Assembly: GCF_000003815.2 (NCBI RefSeq)
Contig: NC_049982.1
Coordinates: forward strand, 4,895,639-4,916,737
Length of the DNA stretch: 21,099 bases
Reading direction: 5' to 3'
Source of the DNA: Branchiostoma floridae
Taxonomy: Eukaryota; Chordata; Leptocardii; Amphioxiformes; Branchiostomatidae
Positions 1 to 9,778 of this stretch are shown piece by piece. Positions within the stretch are counted from its first letter, which is position 1. Each line of letters begins with the position of its first letter. The translations under genes were made by a program, and so were the position numbers. Under the pieces are notes generated by a model. The model was not told the DNA's origin and searched no databases. It worked only from the letters and a program-made list of their open reading frames with translations.

Positions 1-480
1 CCTTCACCTTATCCCCATGCTAACTTGTTACTTCATAAATCTACACATTCTCTAACTCCTATACTTTACCCCCTTCCTTATCATTGAAGTTCTCTCTACT
101 TCAACATTTCACATCTCTTACCCCCTCCCTTATTCTCCATTTTCTCTCTACCTCACCTTCTCACGTAACTTCAAACACCCTCTCTTATCTTTCTTCGTAC
201 CCCTTTCACCCGTTCTAATAAAACTCGAAAGGCGTCCACTCTTTCTTTCATATTCCCTCATTTCACTGGCCTCAAAACCGTCGAAGTAATCAAAGAATTT
301 CCCCCTTGTCCGTCAAGATATCTCATCTGCCATATACTCTCACATTCATTCTTCCGAAACGAGCAAAACCTGCCATTTTCTCGCCATGAACAACCGTCCT
401 CTGCAGGGCGACACTCTGCCACCAAACTCAGTTTTGCACCCTCACGGTGCCAGCAACCACCAGGCACGAATAACTAGAGG
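1..480. other. Pyrimidine-rich flank, no gene seen
   Basis: Positions 1-240 are strongly C/T-rich on the plus strand, with a weak internal repeat: a TTACCCCCT-like phrase recurs about 52 bp apart near 65 and 117, each followed by TCTCTCTAC. Positions 241-480 look like ordinary unique DNA running into the minisatellite. Short open frames exist on both strands, but none has splice signals, recognisable domains or biased composition, so I call no gene here. Confidence 0.5.
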
Positions 481-3060
481 CCCGCACATGCGCGCTGATT
501 CCTTCGCCAGGATGCAAACGCACCATGTACAAAAATTCTTTATTCACCGGTACTCCGTCTTTAACCACTTTAGAGTGACCACAAACATCCCAGCCCAAAC
601 CACTGGACCCCAATACACGAGTGCCGTTTCCCAGCATGAAACTCCCATCGTACGCGATTAGAGGCTCCCTGACCGCCACTAGTCACGCAGTGATCGCACA
701 CTAACACTGAGTGCAGCAAACACGACGCACGAACGACCAGAAACCCACACATGCGCTCCATTTCCTTTCTGTGAAAACGCCCGCTATGTGCAAAGGACGC
801 AGACTCTCTGACTCACGCTACTCTTATGAGTCCCACTAAGCACCCACTAACAATGCAGCCAGCGCCCAGCACCATCAGCAGCCCGCACACGCGTACCATT
901 TTCTCCCTGTGAAAACACCCGCCGTGTGCGATCAGACTCTCTGACCAACGCTACTCAGCAATTGCACACTATCAACCGTGCAGCCAATACCAAGCACAAA
1001 CGACCAGATCTAGAAACTCGCATGACATCTTCTTCCTATGAAACACCCGTCATGCGCGGAAAAACTCTCTGATCAACGCTACTCAGTGATCGCATACTAA
1101 CAAAGCAGCAAACACCAAGCACAAACAATCAGTGGCCCGCACATGCGTGCCATTTTCTTCCCGGACTCTGGAAACACCCGCCACGTGCGGAAAGACTCTC
1201 TGAACAACGCCACTCAGTGAACTCACACTAACCATGCAGCAAACACCGAGCACAGCCGATCAGCGGCCCAAACATGCGTTCCCTTTTCTTCTTGTCAAAA
1301 CACCCGCCAAGTGCGGAAATACTCTCTGACCAACGGCACCGCTACTCAGTGATCGCACACTAACAGTACAAGAAACACCAAGCACAAACGATCAGAGGCC
1401 CTCACCTGCCACCTGCATGCCCTTTTTTCCCTATGAACACACCTGCCATTCGCAGGAAAACTCTCTGATCAACACTACTCAGTAATCGCACCCTAACAGT
1501 GCAACAAACACCGAGCACAAATGACCAGAGGCCCGCCCATGCGCGCCATTTCACCCCTATGAAAACACCCGACATGCGCTGAAAGACTCTGACCAACTGA
1601 TCGCACACAGTAACAGTGCAACCAACACCGAGCACAATCAGAAGCCCGCACATGCGCAGCGTTTCATTTCTGTGAAAACCCCCGCCATGTGCGGAAAGAC
1701 TCTCCGATCAACGCTACTCAATGATCGCACACTAACTGTGCAGCCAACACCGAGTACAAACAGAAGCCCGCACATGCACGTCGTTTCATTCCTGTGAAAA
1801 CACCCACCATGTGCGGAAAAACTCTCTGATCAACGCTACTCAGTGATCGCACACTAACAGTGCAACAAACACCGAGCACAATCAGAAGCCCGCACATGCG
1901 CACCGTTTCATTCCTGTGAAAACACCCGCCATGTGCGGAAAGACTCTCTGATCAACGCTACTCAGTGATCGCACACTAACAGTGCAACAAACACCGAGCA
2001 CCAACGATCAGAAGCCCGCACATGCGCGCCGTTCCATTCCTATGGCTATGAAAACACCCGCCATGTGCGGAAAGACTCTCTGATCAACGCTACTCAGTGA
2101 TCGCACACTAACAGTGCAACAAACACTGAGCACCAACGATCAGAAGCCCGCACATGCGCGCCGTTCCATTCCTATGGCTATGAAAACACCCGCCATGTGC
2201 GGAAAGACTCTGATCAACGCTACTCAGTGATTGCACACTAACAGTGCAACAAACACCGAGCACCAACCATCAGAGGCCCGCTCATGCGCGCCGTTCCATT
2301 CCTATGGCTATGAAAACACCCGCCATGTGCGGAAAGACTCTCTGATCAACGCTACTCAGTGATCGCACACTAACAGTGCAGCAAACACCGAGCACAATCA
2401 GAAGCCCGCACATGCGCGCCGTTTCATTTCTGTGAAAACACCCGCCATGTGCGGAAAGACTCTCTGATCAACGCTACTCAGTGATTGCACACTAACAGTG
2501 CAGCAAACACCGAGCACCAACCATCAGAGGCCCGCACATGTGCGCCGTTCCATTCCTATGGCTATGAAAACACCCGCCATGTGCGGAAAGACTCTCTGAT
2601 CAACGCTACTCAGTGATCGCACACTAACAGTGCAGCAAACACCGAGCACAATCAGAAGCCCGCACATGCGCGCCGTTTCATTTCTGTGAAAACACCCGCC
2701 ATGTGCGGAAAGACTCTCCGATCAACGCTACTCAGTGATCGCACCCTAACAGTGCATCAAACACCAAGCACCAACGATCGGAGGCCCGCACATGCGCGCC
2801 GTTTCACCCCCATGAAAACACCCGCCATGCGCGGAAATCTCTCTGATCAACGTTACTCAGTGATCGCACACTAAAAGTGCACCAAACACCAAGCACGAAC
2901 GATCAGAGGCCCGCACATGCGCGCCGTTTCACCAGCTGAAAGAAAACACGCCAACACGAAACCTCTCCGGACCTCGCTACTCGGTGTTCTCACGGTATAA
3001 AAGAACCATCAAACACCAAGCAGGAGCGACCGAGAACGATCCGTACATGCGCTGTTTTTT
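481..3060. repeat. Minisatellite, about 20 copies of a ~126-bp unit
   Basis: Units begin with CCCGCACATGCGC. Starts include 481, 744, 882, 1136, 1267, 1532, 1645, 1767, 1889, 2015, 2147, 2277, 2405, 2531, 2659, 2785 and 2910, with a decayed last copy near 3040. Spacing is 113-138 bp and settles at 122-132 bp in the centre. Each good unit carries GGAAAGACTCTCTGATCAAC and GATCGCACACTAACAGTGCA. Central units are nearly identical while edge units are degenerate, as expected of unequal exchange. A 6-bp indel (CTATGGCTATGAAAAC versus CTGTGAAAAC) defines two unit types. CGCACATGCGCG is one mismatch from an NRF-1 site. The array could be intronic to a minus-strand gene. Confidence 0.95.
2277..2784. 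repeat. Higher-order repeat: 254-bp dimer, two copies
   Basis: Within the minisatellite, units starting at 2277 and 2405 form a pair (128 + 126 bp) repeated by units 2531 and 2659 (128 + 126 bp). In each pair the first unit has the CTATGGCTATGAAAAC variant and ends CACAATCAGAAG. The second has TTTCTGTGAAAAC and ends in a CACCAAC-type linker. This is a recent dimer duplication inside the array. Confidence 0.8.
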
Positions 3061-3094
3061 TCCAAAATATAGTACCAAACGGACCAAAACACAC

Positions 3095-3213
3095 CTTCTT
3101 TCCTCGTGATTTAAGGAGACTCCCCTCAGCGATAGAAACTGCCAACGCTGCTGCCAGGCTGTGGTTCCTTAGACGACTGCATTCCTTAATAGTCCAGGTC
3201 TGTGTCGCCGTCA
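3095..3213 (-). other. Exon-like stretch, unidentified gene (minus strand)
   Basis: Read on the minus strand, the stretch is entered after a pyrimidine-rich run ending TTGACACAG and leaves through AAAGAAG followed by GTGTGT, a good donor. The 119 bp are open in one frame for 39 codons (3211 down to 3095). The peptide holds IKECSRLRNHSLAAALAVSI and then AEGSLLKSRGKK, a plausible amphipathic or hydrophobic helix. An in-frame TAA lies just upstream of the acceptor and there is no ATG, so if real it is an internal coding exon. I do not recognise the family. A loose likeness to the start of the OCIA domain (EC, then R, helix, L, G) is too weak to use. The minisatellite would lie in the next intron. 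Confidence 0.25.
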
Positions 3214-3461
3214 CTGTGTCAACACAAGCAAAACTTTACCAACAACAACGGTAAAAGAAAATATCCCTAATTAGAGGGAAACCAAACACTTCAAAACAGC
3301 AACAACAGACATAAAGACAAAATATCTGAGGGGAATCCCGCCTCAAATCGATGTCACCAAAAACGTGCACGCCTCCCTGAAAAAATCAAAGCCGTGCGCT
3401 CCGTGACGGCTGTCGTCTAGTGTCGATGCCGCGAAGAACTGCCGTATGTGTTGGGAATGCT
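3214..3461. other. Stretch with no recognised feature
   Basis: A-rich to about 3360, then CpG-containing sequence to 3461. I find no ORF with supporting signals, no repeat and no RNA gene. The right end borders the first partial unit of the next repeat family. Confidence 0.4.
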
Positions 3462-4900
3462 CGGCTTGCTGGCTCCAACGCTCTGTCGGAGCTTGCTACA
3501 CCTCGGTCGCGATGTGGTAGTCACCTTCCTCGGCACAGGAGAGCTGGAAACCGGGCTGATCTGCTAAGAAAACAACACGTTTAGAACACAAGTATCAACT
3601 AAAGACAAAGCAAATGCAAATCAAGCACGAGCGAACCGAGCGAAAGCCCGACACCAAAGATATGCAAAACAACACGTGTACACATTAACCACCCCAAACC
3701 ATTGTTCCCAGGAAAACATAATTGGACAAAAAAACACAAACGTTTGTTACCGCATTTTCGCCCCAAACCTGCCGTATCTTTAATATCCGACGTTTCGACC
3801 CGCCAGGTAGGACTCTTCCGCCCTTTCAATATGTGAAGAGGCCGCCAAAAGTCTGTCAGAGCTCGCTGCATCTCAGTCGCGCTGTGGTAGTCGCCTTCCT
3901 CGGCCTGGGAGAGCTGGAATCCGGGCTGAGCTGCTAAGAAAACAACACGTTCAGACCACAAATTCTGAACCTACAGTAAAGCAGCTAAACCCAACTCGAG
4001 CATTCACCCGCCACGCTGGCACACACCTCACGTGGTCACAAAAGGGGATCCTGTCACGAGTTTCCCTCCCTTCCTAAGAACAAAACCTCCTACGTTCCGT
4101 TCCAAACAAAAGATAATGAAATTCCCACCCAGTCAACTAAGGCAAACAAATGCAAATCAAGCAGTAAAAACCGGGAGAAAACCCGACACCAAAATATGCA
4201 AAACAACACGTGAACAACGACACCCAAACGAGTGTTCCCAGAAAAGCAGAATTCGACACATACAACAACGTACGTTACCGCATTTTCCACCCAAACCTGC
4301 CATATCTCAGCCATCCTGAAGTTTTCTCCCCACTATGTGGGACTCGTCCGTCCTTTCGCTACGTGGATGGTCTGCCCAAGGTCTGCCGGAGCTTCTGGTT
4401 CCATCGCCCCGCCGTTACTTGCTGCACAGCTGAACCCTCAGAAAATGTCTTCCTCCGTCAAACTGGAGTCTATGCTGCCTCCCTGTGTGCTTATCGACAA
4501 AATACCCAGTCAACTAAAAGCAAACAAATGCAAATCAAGCACGTGCAAACCAGGCGAAAGCTCGACACCAAAGATATGCAAAACAACACGTGAACAAAAC
4601 GGCACACAAACCATTGTTCCCAGAAAAGCAGAATTCGACAAATACCACAACGTATGTTACCGCATTTTCCACCCAAACCTGCCGTATATCCACCGTCCTG
4701 AAATTTGACCCCACTAGGTAGAACACTAGGACTCTTCCGTCCTTTCGATGCGTGGAGAGGGTCTGCCCAAGGTCCGCCGGAGCTTCTGGATCCCTCGCCC
4801 CGCCGTTACTTGCTTCACAGCCGAACCTCCGAAGTTGTCTTCCTCCCACTGGTAATCCGGAGTCTAGGCTGCAACACTGCGTGCTCCTCGGGCACAAAAC
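3462..4900. repeat. Tandem family of ~377-538 bp units with octamer and E-box
   Basis: One partial unit (about 3462-3595) and three full units start at CAACTAA (3596, 4134, 4511). Units 2 and 3 are 377 bp apart; units 1 and 2 are 538 bp apart because extra sequence lies at about 3970-4133. Shared phrases are AAATGCAAATCAAGCA, GACACCAAAGATATGCAAAA, CAACACGTG, GTTCCCAG, ACCGCATTTTC and AAACCTGCCGTAT. Each full unit has a perfect octamer ATGCAAAT (3614, 4150, 4528) and a CACGTG about 60-70 bp later. The right end (4700-4990) is CpG-rich. On the minus strand these look like duplicated copies of one exon-plus-intron or promoter segment. Confidence 0.8.
3769..3930 (-). other. Exon-like stretch inside repeat unit 1 (minus strand)
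   Basis: On the minus strand the pyrimidine-rich acceptor GTTGTTTTCTTAGCAG precedes 162 bp that stay open and contain QPGFQLSQAEEGDYHSATEM followed by about 33 more residues. The stretch ends GATACGGCAG followed by GTTTGG, a weak donor. Related copies in the neighbouring units (3462-3590, about 4310-4490, about 4690-4870) keep the GGCAG/GTTTGG border, but have stops or indels in this frame. The protein is unrecognised. It may be one exon duplicated with the repeat, or a chance frame in a repeat. Confidence 0.2.
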
Positions 4901-5085
4901 CCGCCCGGCGGCGAGAAACGTGGTCGTGAAACCGCAAGCGGCGGAGACCTGGTCGTCCTTCGCCAGGCGACCTCGGCGTTGCGGATGAATCCAACAAGAG
5001 GCAGTAGGGTGATCATCCCTTGTACTTATATGGTTGTGAGAATCATGTGATTCAGGATCAACCAATGAGCGCACAGTGAAGATAG
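4901..5085. other. CpG-rich end and junction to the zinc-finger cluster
   Basis: The sequence is CpG-rich to about 4990 (CCCGCCCGGCGGCGAG and following) and then becomes AT-rich. Homology with the zinc-finger duplication begins near 5087 (AGTGGTATAGGTATGGGCCC). I see no gene. The CpG-rich part could be a promoter firing leftward on the minus strand. Confidence 0.35.
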
Positions 5086-5086
5086 T

Positions 5087-5290
5087 AAGTGGTATAGGTA
5101 TGGGCCCCAGTGGCTTTTTCGAACTGCAGGGAACCAGTTAATTTCAGACTTTGAAACTCAAGAAGGGATAAACGGATCATCATGTGGTCGTGGAACCATA
5201 GTTTAATGATGTGATGTTGTTAAACTTGTAGATACACTGAGAATATATATTCAGCTGTGCTTGTTTCCTGTGGCCTCCTGGGAGAATGGA
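5087..5290 (+). repeat. Left edge of duplicated block, upstream of copy A
   Basis: The stretch from AGTGGTATAGGTATGGGCCC through CCAGTGGCTTT, TTTAATGATGTGATGTTG and GAGAATATATATTCAGCTGT matches 13751-13930 upstream of copy C closely, and does not match upstream of B or D. The first ~50 bp resemble the end of the interspersed repeat seen more fully at 13526-13790. The duplication boundary therefore sits inside or next to a dispersed repeat. Confidence 0.65.
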
Positions 5291-5312
5291 CAGCTGAAAA
5301 ACCGTGTTAGTC

Positions 5313-5393
5313 TATAAAGGACACTGGAGGCTCATGTGCAATAGATGGGTAATCAGGGAACCAAATCTGACCTCCTGCCATGAATACTTCCGG
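5313..5393 (+). promoter_or_regulatory. Copy A core promoter: TATA box and ETS-like site
   Basis: TATAAA lies at 5313-5318 and ACTTCCGG, the ETS-family core, at 5386-5393, with a second CTTCC core about 20 bp further on. Both elements recur with the same spacing in copies B and C, which supports function. From the TATA position, transcription would start around 5343. An ATG at 5345 would then open a 12-codon upstream frame that also exists in copy C. The exact start site is not visible from sequence. Confidence 0.6.
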
Positions 5394-5538
5394 GTTGTGA
5401 AGTCAAGACTTCCTGTCCGCGAGGATACGCTTGGCTTGGAGTTCGGGGCCGTTTCTCGTCCTTTGAGAAGAAGTCCGCATTCATTCCATAGCGAGTTCTA
5501 GTGTTTCTTCAGGCAGCCCTGTGTCGACTAAGTTCCAG
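5343..5538 (+). other. Copy A non-coding exon 1 (start approximate)
   Basis: The exon ends AGTTCCAG at 5538 and the intron opens GTAAGAAGACTTG. The donor and the preceding ~190 bp (GCTTGGCTTGGAGTTCGGGG, GAAGTCCGCATTC, GCGAGTTCTAGTGTTTC) are preserved in copies B and C. No frame joins it productively to exon 2, so it is 5' UTR. Confidence 0.6.
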
Positions 5539-6658
5539 GTAAGAAGACTTGACTTGTGACTCGGTATTCAAAGGTTTGTAGCACAGTGTAAGAAGGAGAA
5601 TTTCGAAGAAGTTTCATGAATCTGAACACGCCGCTCCGGCATGCATAATTTTTTTTTAGAGCTGGACAGTCATCTGGCCGTGAAACTTCTTCTGTGTAGC
5701 CGTGCAAAGCATACCTTAGTAGCGAAATAGGAGAATGTTATGAACTTGGTGCTTGGTTGTGTTGTTTGGTTGTCAAAATTTTACTTCAGGAGCTGGCCTT
5801 GGAAAAGTAAAAAAATGTAAACATGGGGGGGTCGATAAGGGTTTTTGGATTTTGTTGGATTCGAGGGGCAAAAATTGACGCTTTGTCGCAATGACTTGTA
5901 AAATACCTACATACAGTGTTTTGAATGAATATTAAGTGACCAGGTTCACGGTTGTTCATATGGTAAGGACTCCAGTTACCTGTTTTAGGTGTACTGTAAA
6001 CCCCTACGTGCGCCCCGACGCCGAAAGTTCGCGCCCAATTCTTACATCTGGATTCCTTTGTTGCCTTGAAGCAAGAGGGGGAGGGGGGTGAATTTCAGGG
6101 GACGGTTCACTAACTATTGCAGTGTTACCCTCTAGACACCTGCACCTACATAAAACCTACTTTCCAAGCAGAGGCAAGGCTTATTTTTGATGTCTTTTTG
6201 AATTGTTTATTTTGGTTATCTATTTTGTCAGAATTTCTTGTTTGACTACTGCATGCTGGAGAGCGAGGAATGCCTGAAAGAATTGAGGGCCGAACCTCTG
6301 CTTTGACAGTTCAAAGAACCAACAATCGCATACATCACAACGCATATCACTATCTCCTAGAGTTTGTATGGTTTCTCGTGTCAATGTTAGGAATTATAAA
6401 ATGCAGCTCACAATATCACAAAAGGACAGAATTATTAGTACAGTGGAAGCCAGTTAATTGCACATCGGATAAACGCACACTTCGGTCAATTGCACGGAAT
6501 CCCTAAATCCCGTGGCGGTGCGGTCCAACTGGGTAACTTCGCATTATTGCACGCGGCGGAATTCGCAGGCAAATTGGGTGTGCAATTAAACGGCTTCCAC
6601 TGTACCTTGTTCAATTATCTCACAGTTGATAATTGTTAATCTTGTCTTCTATGTACAG
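5539..6658 (+). other. Copy A intron
   Basis: The 1120-bp intron opens GTAAGAAG and ends CTTCTATGTACAG at 6658. The first ~550 bp align with the introns of B and C (GACTTGTGACTCGGTATTCA, GGTCGATAAGGGTTTTTG, ACTTGTAAAATACCTACATAC). Its 3' part carries a Tigger-type MITE (6441-6602). The acceptor matches copy B (TTTTCTATTTACAG at 10839). Confidence 0.65.
6441..6602. mobile_element. pogo/Tigger-type MITE
   Basis: A 162-bp element bounded by inverted ends CAGTGGAAGCC and GGCTTCCACTG, flanked by TA on both sides (6439-6440 and 6603-6604). The subterminal stretches also mirror each other (AGTTAATTGCAC near the left, GTGCAATTAAAC near the right). TA target duplication and CAGTGG ends fit the Tc1/mariner superfamily, pogo/Tigger branch. 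There is no ORF, so it is non-autonomous. The copy B intron lacks it; in copy C the equivalent place is in the sequence gap. Confidence 0.8.
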
Positions 6659-6681
6659 GAATTGATCCCGATATTGCTGAC

Positions 6682-7687
<1,006 letters not shown>

Positions 7688-8935
7688 GAAGTCTGAAGAG
7701 AGGTGTACTCACATGAACCCTACATGTGTTAAAGGAATACAGCAGTATGATAGGGAAGATAGGAAGAAGCACATTGCACTCAAACTGATGAGTCAAGTGT
7801 TAGGAATTCAGGCAGCTTGGATACACTGAAGGAACTCATGAACATACAGTCATGACAGTCTCACAAGGCAGTAATCGTAACAGAGCACTTTAGCCAGCAA
7901 GCAGTTTAGTAGGACTAGTAATGTCATAACTGACATGCAGACAAAAATGCATTTGGTGTTAGAGCATATTAGACAGCATCTTAGACAGCAAGCAGTAGGG
8001 CAAGCAAGGTCATTTAATATTGTGTTGCAGCCAAACAATGTCTATGTGTGTAGTGAGTGCAGAAATCATATAAGTCTAACTACATGTGTTTTGGTGAGCT
8101 TAAAATCATACAAAAGTTGGATATGTAGACTACCACATACACTTGTACTTGTATAATCTACTTGGTGGTAAAGTTGATTTTTGTTCTTCTTGTTGTTTCA
8201 GCTTTGGCACAACATTTCTTCTGTTAATAACCCTGAATCTTCATCACTGTAGACTTAATTGGTTATACTGTTATAGGATGTGCAGACTAATCTCTCTTCA
8301 CAATCAGAGGCTGTATTTAGGAGCTTACAGTTGGCTGTTGTTCAAATTTATTGATCATTATCTTTTGTAATACAGCTAAATGATATAATGACGATGTTTT
8401 TCTTTAATATCCACACCTTTTTGCTAAAGTTCTTTCATCTGTTTGTTGATCCCTGATCTTGTAGTCGATAGTAATCAAGTTTTGTAATTTTATAATGTTT
8501 GCATAACAATCATGTTTTCAATGTAGTTGAAGTACCAAGTTCAAAGTAGGGAAGTAGAAAGCAAAATGTTGTGAAGTAGAGAGTTTAAAGTTCAAAGTAG
8601 ACTAGTAAAAGTAAAATGTTCAAAGTAGGAGAAGTAAATGGTTCAAAGTTCATAGTAGTTTAGAATAAAGTTTAAAGTAGTTAAAAGTACTACGGTCAAA
8701 GTAGTGAAAGTACGATGTTTAATGTATTTACATATTACCGCCAATTGTCTTTGGCGTTCTCTAACAGATGTAGCAATCTTGATAGTAGCAATTTTAATGT
8801 CCCTTTTACATTATAAAAGCGTTACAATATACATGTAGTACATACTAACATAGGTTTATTGTTTTCGTTGACTTATGCAACCAAGTTATAGAAGAATTCC
8901 GTTGTCTGATTAAATAAAACAACTCCAGAAGAAGA
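7688..8935 (+). other. Copy A 3' UTR with poly(A) signal
   Basis: About 1.25 kb without a coding frame, alignable along its whole length with the 3' UTRs of B, C and D (GGAAGATAGGAAGAAGCACA, GTCATGACAGTCTCACA, GTTGGATATGTAGACTACC). AATAAA lies at 8913-8918, followed by a GT-rich stretch (AATGATGTGATGATGTT), so cleavage is expected near 8935. Confidence 0.7.
8520..8725 (+). repeat. Degenerate TTCAAAGTAG repeats, copy A
   Basis: A run of imperfect ~20-25-bp repeats around AAGTTCAAAGTAGTGAAGTA. Perfect TTCAAAGTAG occurs several times among variants (TTTAAAGTAG, TTCATAGTAG). The same block lies at the same place in the 3' UTRs of B, C and D. Confidence 0.8.
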
Positions 8936-9110
8936 AGATTGCAGTATTTCATTCAATGATGTGATGATGTTATAGCTTGTAGAGGCAGTGAGAAAAAATG
9001 TTTTATTTGCAAAATAATGCCCGAAGTCTTCTTGCCTGTACAGTCTCAAAGACTAAGAGAAGTAGATAGATTGATACATATTAAACACTAGTGTCTATTC
9101 AACTATATGA

Positions 9111-9268
9111 TACAGTGTAAACTAAAAAGAATAGTGACACTAGCGAAAACTACTGGATAGTAGTTGAAAATTCTGACCGTTTCCAAAATCATAACCAGTT
9201 GCTTGAGTAACTACTTTTTGGCGTATCTTATTACCCGGATGTCTAACCTACATCGACGTACAAATGTA
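9111..9268. mobile_element. Probable interspersed repeat insertion
   Basis: These ~155 bp are present between AACTATATG and CTATTGA downstream of copy A but absent at the matching place downstream of copy C (AACTATATGGTGTGCTATTG at 19206). Phrases such as CCAAAATCATAACCAGTTGC and TTTTTGGCGTATCTTATTAC look like a dispersed family. I see no terminal inverted repeats and cannot name it. Loss from C is the alternative. Confidence 0.4.
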
Positions 9269-9277
9269 TACTATTGA

Positions 9278-9427
9278 TAGCCTGGTATCCAGCCGTAATA
9301 TAGTTCCCGAGTCTCTTCTCTCCTCAGTGATGTAACGGGAAATCGTTTTTATTTGAAAACGATTTCCCGTTACGTAATTGTGGGGAGGAGAGACTCGGGA
9401 ACTATATTACGGCTGGATACCAGGCTA
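9278..9427. mobile_element. 150-bp foldback MITE with 9-bp target duplication
   Basis: The left arm starts TAGCCTGGTATCCAGCCG and the right arm ends CGGCTGGATACCAGGCTA. The arms pair for roughly 70 bp around a centre of AACGGGAAATCG/CGATTTCCCGTT. Only a short mismatched zone (near 9325 and 9385) and a loop of about 10 nt interrupt the pairing. TACTATTGA flanks it directly on both sides (9269-9277 and 9428-9436). The paralogous region upstream of copy D has one TGCTATTGA and no insert, i.e. the empty site. Nine-bp duplications are typical of Mutator-like elements, but the family is not proven. No coding capacity. Confidence 0.9.
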
Positions 9428-9436
9428 TACTATTGA

Positions 9437-9700
9437 CGGGTTTGATTTCTTTGAGGGCAGTGGTTAATGAACTGTCCCACCTTATGTATAATGATTGGAT
9501 TTTTGTGCTTTTAGCAGACATAGTCTTTTGGTGACCTTCTTTATTGTAAGAGCTTAGTAAAATTATGGCAATTGTTTGAAATAAACTGTTTCTTTCGGCA
9601 TCATAGTGTGTAGCCTGACTGATAAAATGTATTTCATTTTCCACTGCATTGATTGAGCAATGTATACATAATCTCTTTTGGACAGGGAGCTGAATATATA
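9437..9700 (-). mobile_element. Antisense 3' tail of a non-LTR retrotransposon (LINE), upstream of copy B
   Basis: On the minus strand a broken frame reads RLCIHCSINAVENEIHFISQ, then ATHYDAERNSLF and on to IQSLYIRW. The pattern C-x2-C, then E-x-HF, C/A, HY and R is the zinc-knuckle-like C-terminal motif of many LINE ORF2 proteins (compare VEDEIHFLxxC). Here the third Cys is Ala. Only the C-terminal ~90 codons remain, with no reverse transcriptase core and no enzymatic capacity. The fragment ends just before promoter B, in opposite orientation to the zinc-finger gene. The same fragment precedes copy D (19227-19485). Confidence 0.65.
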
Positions 9701-9778
9701 AAATATTGAGTTGTGCTTGTTTACTGTGGTCTCCTGAGAGAATGACGAAGCGTAGACTACTGGAAACCCGTGTTCGTC

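Noticed and set aside
481-1900. NRF-1 binding array in the minisatellite
   Set aside because: CGCACATGCGCG misses the NRF-1 consensus by one central base in most units, so I note it only as a resemblance.
481-3060. CRISPR-like array
   Set aside because: Units are ~126 bp, fully repeated with no unique spacers, and the genome is animal. It is a minisatellite.
3095-3213. OCIA-domain exon
   Set aside because: Only an EC-x-R-helix-L-G outline matches. The diagnostic FW and proline residues are absent.
3769-3830. Hammerhead ribozyme core (GGTCGAAACGTC on the minus strand)
   Set aside because: The CUGAUGA half and closing stems are missing, and the neighbouring repeat units have lost the GAAAC core.
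4032-4708. Plus-strand frames of 95-158 codons in the repeat units
   Set aside because: Different frames open in different units, interrupted by unit-specific indels, with low-complexity N/K/T-rich composition. No consistent product.
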